From positions 124,001 to 188,000 of the forward strand of contig NZ_JHWJ01000004.1 in the NCBI RefSeq assembly GCF_000687555.1: a stretch of DNA of 64,000 bases. Reading direction: 5' to 3'. The translations under genes were made by a program, and so were the position numbers. The stretch comes from [Clostridium] aerotolerans DSM 5434. GTDB lineage: Bacteria; Bacillota; Clostridia; Lachnospirales; Lachnospiraceae. Positions within the stretch are counted from its first letter, which is position 1. Every line of letters begins with the position of its first letter. This document shows, piece by piece, positions 1 through 7,764 of this stretch. The notes under the pieces are model-generated. The model worked only from the letters and a program-made list of their open reading frames with translations. It searched no databases and had not been told where the DNA came from.

Positions 1-1020
1 TGTCCCTTTGGAGTCATTGGTGCCATCACTCCCACCACCAATCCAACGGAGACCATTATCAATAACTCCATTTCCATGATCGCAGGTGGAAACACCGTTC
101 TCTTCAGCCCTCATCCAAGAGCGAAAAAGGTGTCCAGACTTCTTGTTAAGATGTTAAATAAAGCATTAATAGAAGCGGGTGCTCCATCCAACTTAATTGC
201 TATGGTGGAAGAGCCATCTTTAGAGAATACGGAAAAGATGATAAGCAATCCCAAAGTTCGCCTTTTAGTTGCTACCGGCGGCCCTTCCATTGTAAAGAAA
301 GTTCTCTCCTCCGGAAAGAAAGCCATTGGAGCAGGTGCAGGCAATCCTCCTGTGGTCGTTGATGAAACCGCAGATATTAAAAAAGCAGCAAAGGATATTG
401 TAGATGGCTGCAGCTTTGACAATAACGTTCCTTGTATTGCAGAGAAAGAAGTATTTGCCGTAGACTCCATCTGTGATCACCTCATCCAGTATATGAAGGA
501 TAATGGTGCCTATCTGATGACGGATAGACAGCAGATCGAAGCATTAAAAGCTCTTGTAACCACAGAAAAAGGCGGTCCAAAGACTTCCTTCGTTGGAAAG
601 AGTGCAGTCTATATCCTGGATCAGCTGGGAGTAAAGGTACCAGATTCTGTTCGTGTGATCATCATGGAAGTACCAAAGGATGATTTATTTGTCCAGGAAG
701 AAATGATGATGCCCATTCTTCCAATTGTACGTGTTTCTGACGTGGATACTGCCATTGAATATGCCTATGAAGCAGAGCAGGGAAACCGCCATACCGCAAT
801 CATGCACTCTCAGAACGTAGAGAAATTAAGCAAGATGGCAAAAATATTAGAAACAACAATCTTTGTAAAAAATGCACCATCCTTTGCAGGAATCGGAGCA
901 GGCGGAGAAGGCCATACCACATTCACCATTGCAGGACCTACCGGAGAAGGCCTTACCTCAGCAAGATCTTTCTGCAGAAAACGGAAATGCGTTCTCGCCG
1001 ATGCATTCAGCATCCGGTAA
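1..1020 (+). CDS. CoA-acylating aldehyde dehydrogenase (EutE/PduP type), 5'-truncated by window edge
   Basis: The reading frame is open from base 1, so the gene starts upstream of the window; the first in-frame ATG (76) is internal. The visible 339 residues are the catalytic and C-terminal parts of an aldehyde dehydrogenase. They include the cysteine-nucleophile segment DNNVPCIAEKE (Cys codon 433-435) and the family C-terminus FAGIGAGGEGHTTFTIAGPT. EutE/PduP enzymes convert acetaldehyde or propionaldehyde plus CoA and NAD+ to acyl-CoA, usually inside a bacterial microcompartment. The next gene is a matching Fe-alcohol dehydrogenase, followed by a PocR-type sensor. The context therefore suggests the tail of a propanediol, ethanolamine or fucose/rhamnose microcompartment operon. 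The N-terminal targeting peptide, if any, lies outside the window. Confidence 0.9.
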   Translation, partial: CPFGVIGAITPTTNPTETIINNSISMIAGGNTVLFSPHPRAKKVSRLLVKMLNKALIEAGAPSNLIAMVEEPSLENTEKMISNPKVRLLVATGGPSIVKKVLSSGKKAIGAGAGNPPVVVDETADIKKAAKDIVDGCSFDNNVPCIAEKEVFAVDSICDHLIQYMKDNGAYLMTDRQQIEALKALVTTEKGGPKTSFVGKSAVYILDQLGVKVPDSVRVIIMEVPKDDLFVQEEMMMPILPIVRVSDVDTAIEYAYEAEQGNRHTAIMHSQNVEKLSKMAKILETTIFVKNAPSFAGIGAGGEGHTTFTIAGPTGEGLTSARSFCRKRKCVLADAFSIR

Positions 1021-1062
1021 AGCGGTTCGGCTTATATTCTTGGAAAAGAAGGAGAAACGCAT

Positions 1063-2205
1063 ATGTCAAATGTAACCATGAAGACCAGAATACAGGAAGG
1101 CAACCAGGCAAGAGAGTATTTAAAAGGTATAAAAAATAAGCGGATTTTAATTGTTTGTGATAAGTTCCTTTCAGAAAATGGAGCTGTTACATATTTAACA
1201 GACATTCTTTGTTCCGGCAATGCCGTAGAATTATTTGACAAAGCCATCCCTGATCCAACCATCCAGGTGGTAGGATCGGGACTTTGTATGATATTTCAGG
1301 TAAAACCGGATATTGTTATAGGTTTTGGTGGGGGATCTGCCATTGATACCGCAAAAGGAATCATTTATTTTTCCATGGTAAAAGAACTTGTTAAAAAGCC
1401 CCTCTTTATTGCAGTTCCAACAACCAGCGGAACTGGATCTGAGGTAACTCAAGCTTCTGTCATAACGGATCCTGACAACAAGAGCAAGCACCTGATCTCG
1501 TCGGAGGAAATCCTTCCTGATGTAGCAATCTTAGATCCAACACTGACCTTGTCAGTCCCTCAGGTCGTTACGGCGAATACGGGAATGGATGTACTGACCC
1601 ATGCATTAGAGGCTTATGTTGCCACCGGCGCCAACGCCTTCTCTGATGCTATGGCAGAAAAGTCAATTGAGCTTTTGTTAAAATCCCTGCTTGGCTGCTA
1701 CAAGGATGGCAATGATATAAAAGCCAGAACCAGGATGCAGGAAGCCTCAACCCTTGCAGGAATCGCATTTAATACGGCTGGTCTTGGTATCAATCACAGC
1801 ATAGCCCATCAACTTGGGGGAACCTTTCACATTCCCCATGGCCTGGCAAATGCTATATTGTTAAATCATGTAATAGAATATAATTGTACAAGCCAGGAAA
1901 TCATGAATAAGTATGCCGCACTTGCAGTAAAAGTACAGTTGGCAGAAGCAAAGGAAGACTCCAGGGATGCCGTAAAAGCAATCAAAGGGCTGGTCACAGC
2001 TCTCATGCGCTGCATGAAGATGCCGTCTTCTGTTATGGAACTTGGAATTGACCGGATGGAATATGAAAAGCAACTTAAAAATATGGTAGATAATGCTCTT
2101 ATGGATGCCTGTTTTGCCACCACCCCTACTAAAATCGCAGGTCCCGGGATACAGAAAATTCTGTTGGATATTTACGAGGGCAGGGAGAGTGGCAGAAAAG
2201 GATAA
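1063..2205 (+). CDS. Iron-containing alcohol dehydrogenase (EutG/PduQ-like)
   Basis: A 380-residue group III alcohol dehydrogenase. The N-terminal Rossmann half carries GFGGGSAIDTAKG and PTTSGTGSEVT (nucleotide binding). The C-terminal helical half has the metal-ligand histidines in GINHSIAHQLGG and HIPHGLANA. It probably reduces the aldehyde made in the compartment to the alcohol, regenerating NAD+ for the preceding acylating dehydrogenase. It begins 42 bases after that gene with an AAGGAGAAA ribosome-binding site and is followed by a terminator, so it looks like the last gene of the operon. The substrate (propanal or acetaldehyde) cannot be fixed from sequence. Confidence 0.88.
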   Translation: MSNVTMKTRIQEGNQAREYLKGIKNKRILIVCDKFLSENGAVTYLTDILCSGNAVELFDKAIPDPTIQVVGSGLCMIFQVKPDIVIGFGGGSAIDTAKGIIYFSMVKELVKKPLFIAVPTTSGTGSEVTQASVITDPDNKSKHLISSEEILPDVAILDPTLTLSVPQVVTANTGMDVLTHALEAYVATGANAFSDAMAEKSIELLLKSLLGCYKDGNDIKARTRMQEASTLAGIAFNTAGLGINHSIAHQLGGTFHIPHGLANAILLNHVIEYNCTSQEIMNKYAALAVKVQLAEAKEDSRDAVKAIKGLVTALMRCMKMPSSVMELGIDRMEYEKQLKNMVDNALMDACFATTPTKIAGPGIQKILLDIYEGRESGRKG

Positions 2206-2214
2206 TAATATCAT

Positions 2215-2248
2215 AAGACCGAGCTGTTTTATATGACAGCCCGGTCTT
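2215..2248 (+). terminator. Intrinsic terminator after the Fe-alcohol dehydrogenase
   Basis: Inverted repeat AAGACCGAGCTGT / ACAGCCCGGTCTT (12 of 13 paired) around an 8-base loop, followed by a short interrupted T-rich tail. It ends the aldehyde/alcohol dehydrogenase operon before the sensor gene. Confidence 0.7.
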
Positions 2249-2326
2249 CTTGTGTTATTCTGATATAGAAATAAATCATTTACAAGAAGATGACATAAAA
2301 CATAGCAGCAAGGAGAGGTTATAAGG

Positions 2327-3658
2327 ATGGAAGAATATCAGGAACTGCTTCATTTAGCCGAGATGCAGTCGGATTCCGCAGATGACTATTTCAGTATGGA
2401 TGAAGACGGTAACATGACAAAACTGGATATCATCCACTTGTTTGGAAAGGAAAAGCTGGAGAATATCCAAAAGAGTCTTTCAAAAGCTACCGGTGTGGCA
2501 TTTGTTACGGTGGATTTTAGAGGGGAACCTATTACGGATGCAACGTTTTTTTCCGGCTTCTGCAATCAGGTTCGAAACAGCAAAGAGGCCATAGAAGGCT
2601 GCAAATCTTCGGATGCCTTTGGCTCTATCCAAGCAGCAGTCACAAAAAAGGCCAATGTATATTTTTGCCCCTGCGGACTGTTAGAGATGGCAATCCCCAT
2701 CATTGTCAGAGGGCATTATCTGGGAGGCTTTATCGGGGGACAGGTCCAGTGTGTGGATGCCCCTGAATCCGTAAGCCGCCTGGCTTCTGTGATGCGTTCG
2801 GACCAATCAAAGGAGGTAAGAGAAAAGTGTGAGGAGTTTCGAAAGGAAATTCCTGTTTTTCCCTATGAAAAGTTTTTAGATATCGCCAATTTGGTTTTCC
2901 TTGTAATCAATCAGCTAAGTGAAAATGAAGTCAGCAAACATCTTCATGAAGACGCATTAAAGAAGAGGATAAAAGGAATTCAGGGAGCCAATCAGCTCCT
3001 AGTCAAGGAAATTGCAAAAAAGAACATGGAACTCCAGGAACTGAAGATGAATTTCAATCCCTGTGAGACCATGGATGTGATGACTTCTCTCATGAACCTA
3101 TCCATTATAGAAGATAAAGAACAATTTCAGGAATTTCTGGGTTCTTTTATTGAATATACGAAATATAAATGTATGGACAAGGGTACCTTTGTCCCAGTAT
3201 CAAAAGAGCTGGATCATGCAGAAAATTATCTGCTCATTCAAAAAAAGAAGCTGGGAGACCGGCTTAATTATTCCATTCAGGTGCCAAGAGAGATGCATAT
3301 GAGAAAGATGCCTTCCGGTATCTTACTGCCATTTGTTCAGGATGCCCTGTATAATGGAATCGCGTTAAAAAAACAGGGGGGAAAGATTTCCATAGGCGGG
3401 TCCATAAGGAATAACAACTTAGTCCTTGAGATCAGCGATGATGGGCCCAGTCTTTCAGAAGTGGAATTAGAAGCCAAATATGAGGCGTTTAAGGACAAGC
3501 ACGAAGGGTATTACATTAGCTTGGGGAAAGATTATGCCAGGGATAAGATGAGAAGGCTTTTTGGTGAAGAGTATAAAATCATATCAGAGGGCACTAGGAA
3601 TAAGGGGTGCAAAAACGTTCTGATCTGGCCTGAACATTACGAAGAAAGGACGGAATAA
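2327..3658 (+). CDS. PocR-domain sensor with degenerate LytS-type kinase core
   Basis: 443 residues. Residues about 30-185 form a PocR sensory domain (FGKEKLENIQKSLSKATG, Cys-rich SGFCNQVR and YFCPCGLLEMAIP), which in PocR-type regulators binds small hydrocarbon derivatives such as 1,2-propanediol. A coiled segment (about 195-235) leads into a LytS/YesM-like kinase region. The usual NPHFL phospho-acceptor motif reads NPCET (Cys246). The ATP-lid N box reads PFVQDALYNG, with Asp339 where Asn is expected, and no clear G2 glycine motif follows. By sequence it is a pseudokinase or strongly modified kinase. It sits 2 bases before its response regulator and directly downstream of the aldehyde/alcohol dehydrogenase genes, so it likely senses that pathway's substrate. 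Confidence 0.8.
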   Translation: MEEYQELLHLAEMQSDSADDYFSMDEDGNMTKLDIIHLFGKEKLENIQKSLSKATGVAFVTVDFRGEPITDATFFSGFCNQVRNSKEAIEGCKSSDAFGSIQAAVTKKANVYFCPCGLLEMAIPIIVRGHYLGGFIGGQVQCVDAPESVSRLASVMRSDQSKEVREKCEEFRKEIPVFPYEKFLDIANLVFLVINQLSENEVSKHLHEDALKKRIKGIQGANQLLVKEIAKKNMELQELKMNFNPCETMDVMTSLMNLSIIEDKEQFQEFLGSFIEYTKYKCMDKGTFVPVSKELDHAENYLLIQKKKLGDRLNYSIQVPREMHMRKMPSGILLPFVQDALYNGIALKKQGGKISIGGSIRNNNLVLEISDDGPSLSEVELEAKYEAFKDKHEGYYISLGKDYARDKMRRLFGEEYKIISEGTRNKGCKNVLIWPEHYEERTE

Positions 3659-3660
3659 TC

Positions 3661-4674
3661 ATGTATAGGGTTCTGATTGCAGATGATGATATTTTAATGC
3701 AGGAAGCCTTAAAGATTTTAATATCCCGAGATGAATCATTCCAAATAGTCCAGGTAGTAGGCGATGGAGAGAGCGCAGTAAGAGCATGCAATGAAGGTTC
3801 CATAGACATTGTATTTATGGATATGATGATGCCTGGCATGACAGGACTGGAAGCCAGCAGGATCATTCATCAGTCTGATCCGGAAATCACCATTTATATG
3901 CTTTCCGCCTTTTCAACTCATGTTTTTGTCCGTAGCATGGCAAGAGATGAAGTAAAGGATGTTTTGGAGAAACCCGTTACATGGGGCCACTTAAAAAAGA
4001 TACTGGAGAACTACAAGACCAATCATGAAGATACCGTTATGAATCATCATGAGGCACTTGCAATGCTTCTAAGGCAAAAAGACTTTGGAGAATTTTACAG
4101 AAGTCTTTCCGGAATCATTGACGGTATTTATGAGATGGCAGGCGGGGATTCCGTAAGACTGATTAAACTTTTCACTTATATCGGACAGAATCTTTTAGAC
4201 ACCAGAATGGTCTACGATGAGAATGTGCAGATCGGAGAGCTGTTTCCTATTAATGAAGCACTGATTCTTGAAAGAAAGACATCGGAGCTCTGGCTTTTCC
4301 GAGTGATGGATTATCTGTTTCAGCAAAACAGCATCAACCGTTATTCCCTGTTGGAAAATATATTTCTCTATATAGAAAATCATATCAAAGAAGATATTAC
4401 ACTTAATACCATTATAGAAAACTGTGCCATCAGCCAGGGATATCTAAGCCGTATTTTCCGTGAGCAGCTTAATGTAAGTGTCACAGAGTATATTCATATG
4501 AAAAAGATACATCTGGCAAAAGGGTATTTTTATTTTACCGAAGACAGCATTGCCGATGTAGCCTTTCGCCTTGGATATAATGAAAGCAGCTATTTTAGCA
4601 AGGTATTTAAGAAATATGAGAAGGTAACTGTGAAAGAATATAAAAGTGAGACGCGCAAGAAATCATCTCACTAA
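3661..4674 (+). CDS. Response regulator, REC + AraC-type DNA-binding domain
   Basis: 337 residues. The N-terminal receiver has acidic triad D8-D10, phosphorylatable Asp54 (VFMDMMMPG) and the lysine of LEKPV. A linker domain (about 120-230) precedes a C-terminal AraC/XylS double helix-turn-helix (QGYLSRIFREQLNVSVTEY, then SIADVAFRLGYNESSYFSKV). The gene follows the PocR sensor with a 2-base gap, so the two are translationally linked. The likely role is transcriptional activation of the upstream dehydrogenase/microcompartment genes. Because the sensor lacks the usual histidine, the regulator may be phosphorylated by another donor or controlled by protein contact. Confidence 0.88.
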   Translation: MYRVLIADDDILMQEALKILISRDESFQIVQVVGDGESAVRACNEGSIDIVFMDMMMPGMTGLEASRIIHQSDPEITIYMLSAFSTHVFVRSMARDEVKDVLEKPVTWGHLKKILENYKTNHEDTVMNHHEALAMLLRQKDFGEFYRSLSGIIDGIYEMAGGDSVRLIKLFTYIGQNLLDTRMVYDENVQIGELFPINEALILERKTSELWLFRVMDYLFQQNSINRYSLLENIFLYIENHIKEDITLNTIIENCAISQGYLSRIFREQLNVSVTEYIHMKKIHLAKGYFYFTEDSIADVAFRLGYNESSYFSKVFKKYEKVTVKEYKSETRKKSSH

Positions 4675-4682
4675 GTCGTGTC

Positions 4683-4713
4683 AAAAGCTTCCGCCCATGC
4701 CGGAAGCTTTTTT
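4683..4713 (+). terminator. Intrinsic terminator of the sensor-regulator pair
   Basis: Perfect 11-bp stem AAAAGCTTCCG / CGGAAGCTTTT with a 7-base loop, followed by TT. It lies 9 bases after the response-regulator stop codon. Confidence 0.85.
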
Positions 4714-4866
4714 ATGTAACAGGAAATCACTTTTTGGACAGACCGCCTGCAGATTATGCAGAAAAACTGACCAGTTATGGGAGGGACAACTTAAATGCTT
4801 CCTTTTTATGATAAAGTCTGATTACCACGAAAAGCTGTGGCAATCAGTATGGAGGAGGATGAAAAA

Positions 4867-7764
4867 ATGTTACAGATTAATATTGATGATGTCATGAATA
4901 TTGTCAAGCTCTGTGTGCCTTATTTAATCGGCCTTGGCATCGTACTTGCTGCCGTAATTGCCCTATTTATCGCATGCAGAAAGAAAACGGGGGCTAAAAA
5001 GTATCTGATCCGTAGTCAGGGAATTATGGCTATGGTCCTGGCTCTCATCATTACGGTAAATTTAATCTGCTGGGGGCCAATGGCAAGCCTTATTTCCCTT
5101 GCCACTGGAAGCGGAACCATTACCGAGGAAACATCAGGTAAAGCCACTGAGCTTTGTACAGAAATCGCAGAAGAAGGAATCGTACTGTTAAAAAATGATT
5201 CCAGCCTGCTTCCCTTAAAAGCGGACGCAAACTTAAATGTATTCGGTTGGGCTTCCACCAACCCATGCTATGGCGGAACCGGTTCCGGTTCACTCTCTGA
5301 TGCCTATGAAACGGTATCCCTCTTAAAGGGACTTGAAGATGCCGGATTTAAGTTAAACAACGCGTTGTCTGATTTTTATAAGGAATACCGGGCAGATCGT
5401 CCAAGTGTAGGGATGTGGGCCCAGGACTGGACGCTCCCCGAACCGGTAAAGACTTCTTACAGCCAGGAAATGCTGTCAGGCGCAAAGTCATTTTCAGACA
5501 CCGCCATGGTGGTCATCACCCGTGTGGGAGGGGAAGGAGCAGATCTTCCTTCCGATGTGAGCAAGGTTACTTATACGGATAATTCCAAGGATTATAAAGA
5601 TTTTGAAGCAGGAGACCATTATCTCCAGTTAAGCAAGACAGAAAAGGATCTGGTGGATCTGGTCTGCGCAAACTTTGACAATGTTATTCTGGTTTACAAT
5701 GGTGCCAATGCCATGGAGCTAGGATTCTTAAATGATTATAAGCAGATCAAAAGTGCCATCTGGTGTCCTGGAACCGGCCAGTCCGGATTTGAAGCTCTTG
5801 GAGAAATCGTAAGCGGAGCCGTCAATCCATCAGGAAAAACAAGTGACACCTTTGTGAAAGACTTAACAAAAACACCTCAATATAACAACTTCGGAAGCTT
5901 TTTCTATGAAAATATGAATGATTTCCCAGGAAAGGCAACAAAAGGAGAGGATAACTATCCAAGCTTTGTCAATTACGTAGATGGCATCTATGTAGGATAC
6001 CGTTTCTATGAGACAGCGGCAGAGGAAGGCTTAATTGACTATGATAATACCGTCGTCTACCCCTTTGGCTATGGACTTTCCTACACAGGATTTACCCAGA
6101 AGATGGGAGCAATGACCGAGGTAGACGGTAAGATTACCTTTGATGTAACGGTCACCAACACAGGGGAAGTGGCTGGAAAAGATGTAGTTCAGGTTTATTA
6201 TAATCCTCCTTATACCAACGGAGGAACTGAAAAAGCTTCAGCAAACCTCTCTGCATTCAAAAAAACCGGCCTGATAAAGCCAGGAGAATCCGAGACCGTG
6301 ACCATTTCCTTCCTGACGGAAGACATGGCCTCTTATGATTCCGCTGGAACCGGCGGTTACGTTCTGGATGCTGGAGATTACGGCATTTCCATTCGAAATG
6401 ATTCCCATAGGATCATAGAGGAAAAGACCATGAACGTTCCTTCCCAAATCATTTATAACGAATCGAATCCACGGTCTACCGACGAAGTGGCAGCTGTGAA
6501 TCAGTTTAAGGAAGCCAAAGGCGACTTAAAGGTCCTCTCCAGAGCAGATGGGTTCTCCAATTACAAAGAGGTAACGGCACCTCCAAAGACCAGGACCATG
6601 CCGGAGGAATATAAAAAGACCTTTGTGAACAACAAAAATTATGACCCTGAGGATCACAATGATCCGGCAGATGAGATGCCGGTAACTGGAGCAAAGAATG
6701 GCCTTAAACTAGCCAGTATGCGGGGACTTCCTTATGACGATCCCCAGTGGGAGAAGCTGCTTGACCAGCTTACGGTAACCGAGATGGATACCATGGTGGC
6801 CATCGGAGGCTATCAGACCTCTGCAGCCAAGAGCGTAAAAAAGGTAGGAACCGTGGATTGTGACGGACCGGCTTCCATTAACAATAACTTTACAGGGGTA
6901 GGCTCCATTGGCTTCCCTTCCGCCGTTATGATTGCCTGTACGTGGAATGAAGACATTGCCAAAGCCTTTGGTGAAAGCATTGGAGCCATGGCAGATGAAA
7001 TGGATGTGTCAGGCTGGTATGCGCCTGCCATGAATACCCACCGTTCCGCCTTTGGAGGACGTAACTTCGAGTATTACTCAGAGGACGGCCTGCTGGGAGG
7101 TAAAATGGCTGCCAGCGCTTTAAAAGGAGCCGAGGAGCATGGCGTTTACGGTTATATTAAGCACTTTGCATTAAACGATCAGGAAACCAACCGTTTAAGC
7201 ATGCTTTGCACCTGGTCAGAGGAGCAGGCAATCCGTGAGATTTACCTAAAGCCCTTTGAAATAGCGGTAAAAGAGGGCGGGGCAAAAGCTGTCATGTCAT
7301 CCTTTAACTATATCGGAACCGAGTATGCAGGCGCCTCCAGTGCCCTTCTTAAATCGGTTCTAAGAGGAGAATGGGGCTTTCAGGGCTTTGTGCTCACCGA
7401 TTATTTTGGTGGCTACGGTTACCAGAATGCGGACCAGGAAATCAGAAACGGAAACGATGCCATGCTGGTGGCTTATGAAACAGAAACAAACCATTTAAAG
7501 GATAAGGAAAGCGCCACCAGCGTAAAGGCCATGAGACAGTCTGCCAAAAACATTATGTATACCGTAGTCAACAGCAGGGCTTATGAAGGAAATAACGCAA
7601 ACGGCGGTCTGATGAGCTGGCAGATTTTAGCCATTGGAATTGACGTTATATTGGCTGCCGGTCTTGTCTATCTGGAGCTTTTCATGTGGAAGCGCTATAA
7701 AACCAAGCGGGAAACAGAAGTGACAGAAGAGGCAGCTATAGAAGGAAAAAATAATGAAGCATAA
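4867..7764 (+). CDS. Membrane-anchored GH3 glycosidase with reversed domain order
   Basis: Start chosen at ATG 4867 because GGAGGAGG (4851-4858) lies 8 bases upstream; a GTG 30 bases earlier has no such site. 965 residues. Two hydrophobic segments (about 10-32, 45-67) and a C-terminal one (about 925-948) bracket the enzyme. Between them the GH3 C-terminal domain comes first (EEGIVLLKNDSSLLPL; GGEGAD with probable acid/base Glu223), then an Fn3-like domain (FGYGLSYTGF). The (beta/alpha)8 domain comes last (DGPASINN, GRNFEYYSEDG, KHFALNDQE) with nucleophile Asp845 in VLTDYFGG. This is the permuted order also reported for some rumen beta-glucosidases. It overlaps the next GH3 gene by 11 bases. 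Substrate unknown; probably beta-glucosides or xylosides at the cell surface. Confidence 0.88.
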   Translation: MLQINIDDVMNIVKLCVPYLIGLGIVLAAVIALFIACRKKTGAKKYLIRSQGIMAMVLALIITVNLICWGPMASLISLATGSGTITEETSGKATELCTEIAEEGIVLLKNDSSLLPLKADANLNVFGWASTNPCYGGTGSGSLSDAYETVSLLKGLEDAGFKLNNALSDFYKEYRADRPSVGMWAQDWTLPEPVKTSYSQEMLSGAKSFSDTAMVVITRVGGEGADLPSDVSKVTYTDNSKDYKDFEAGDHYLQLSKTEKDLVDLVCANFDNVILVYNGANAMELGFLNDYKQIKSAIWCPGTGQSGFEALGEIVSGAVNPSGKTSDTFVKDLTKTPQYNNFGSFFYENMNDFPGKATKGEDNYPSFVNYVDGIYVGYRFYETAAEEGLIDYDNTVVYPFGYGLSYTGFTQKMGAMTEVDGKITFDVTVTNTGEVAGKDVVQVYYNPPYTNGGTEKASANLSAFKKTGLIKPGESETVTISFLTEDMASYDSAGTGGYVLDAGDYGISIRNDSHRIIEEKTMNVPSQIIYNESNPRSTDEVAAVNQFKEAKGDLKVLSRADGFSNYKEVTAPPKTRTMPEEYKKTFVNNKNYDPEDHNDPADEMPVTGAKNGLKLASMRGLPYDDPQWEKLLDQLTVTEMDTMVAIGGYQTSAAKSVKKVGTVDCDGPASINNNFTGVGSIGFPSAVMIACTWNEDIAKAFGESIGAMADEMDVSGWYAPAMNTHRSAFGGRNFEYYSEDGLLGGKMAASALKGAEEHGVYGYIKHFALNDQETNRLSMLCTWSEEQAIREIYLKPFEIAVKEGGAKAVMSSFNYIGTEYAGASSALLKSVLRGEWGFQGFVLTDYFGGYGYQNADQEIRNGNDAMLVAYETETNHLKDKESATSVKAMRQSAKNIMYTVVNSRAYEGNNANGGLMSWQILAIGIDVILAAGLVYLELFMWKRYKTKRETEVTEEAAIEGKNNEA

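Noticed and set aside
4735-4866. Promoter for the GH3 operon (TATGAT near 4817)
   Set aside because: A 5/6 -10 is present but no credible -35 at normal spacing; the promoter must exist but could not be placed.
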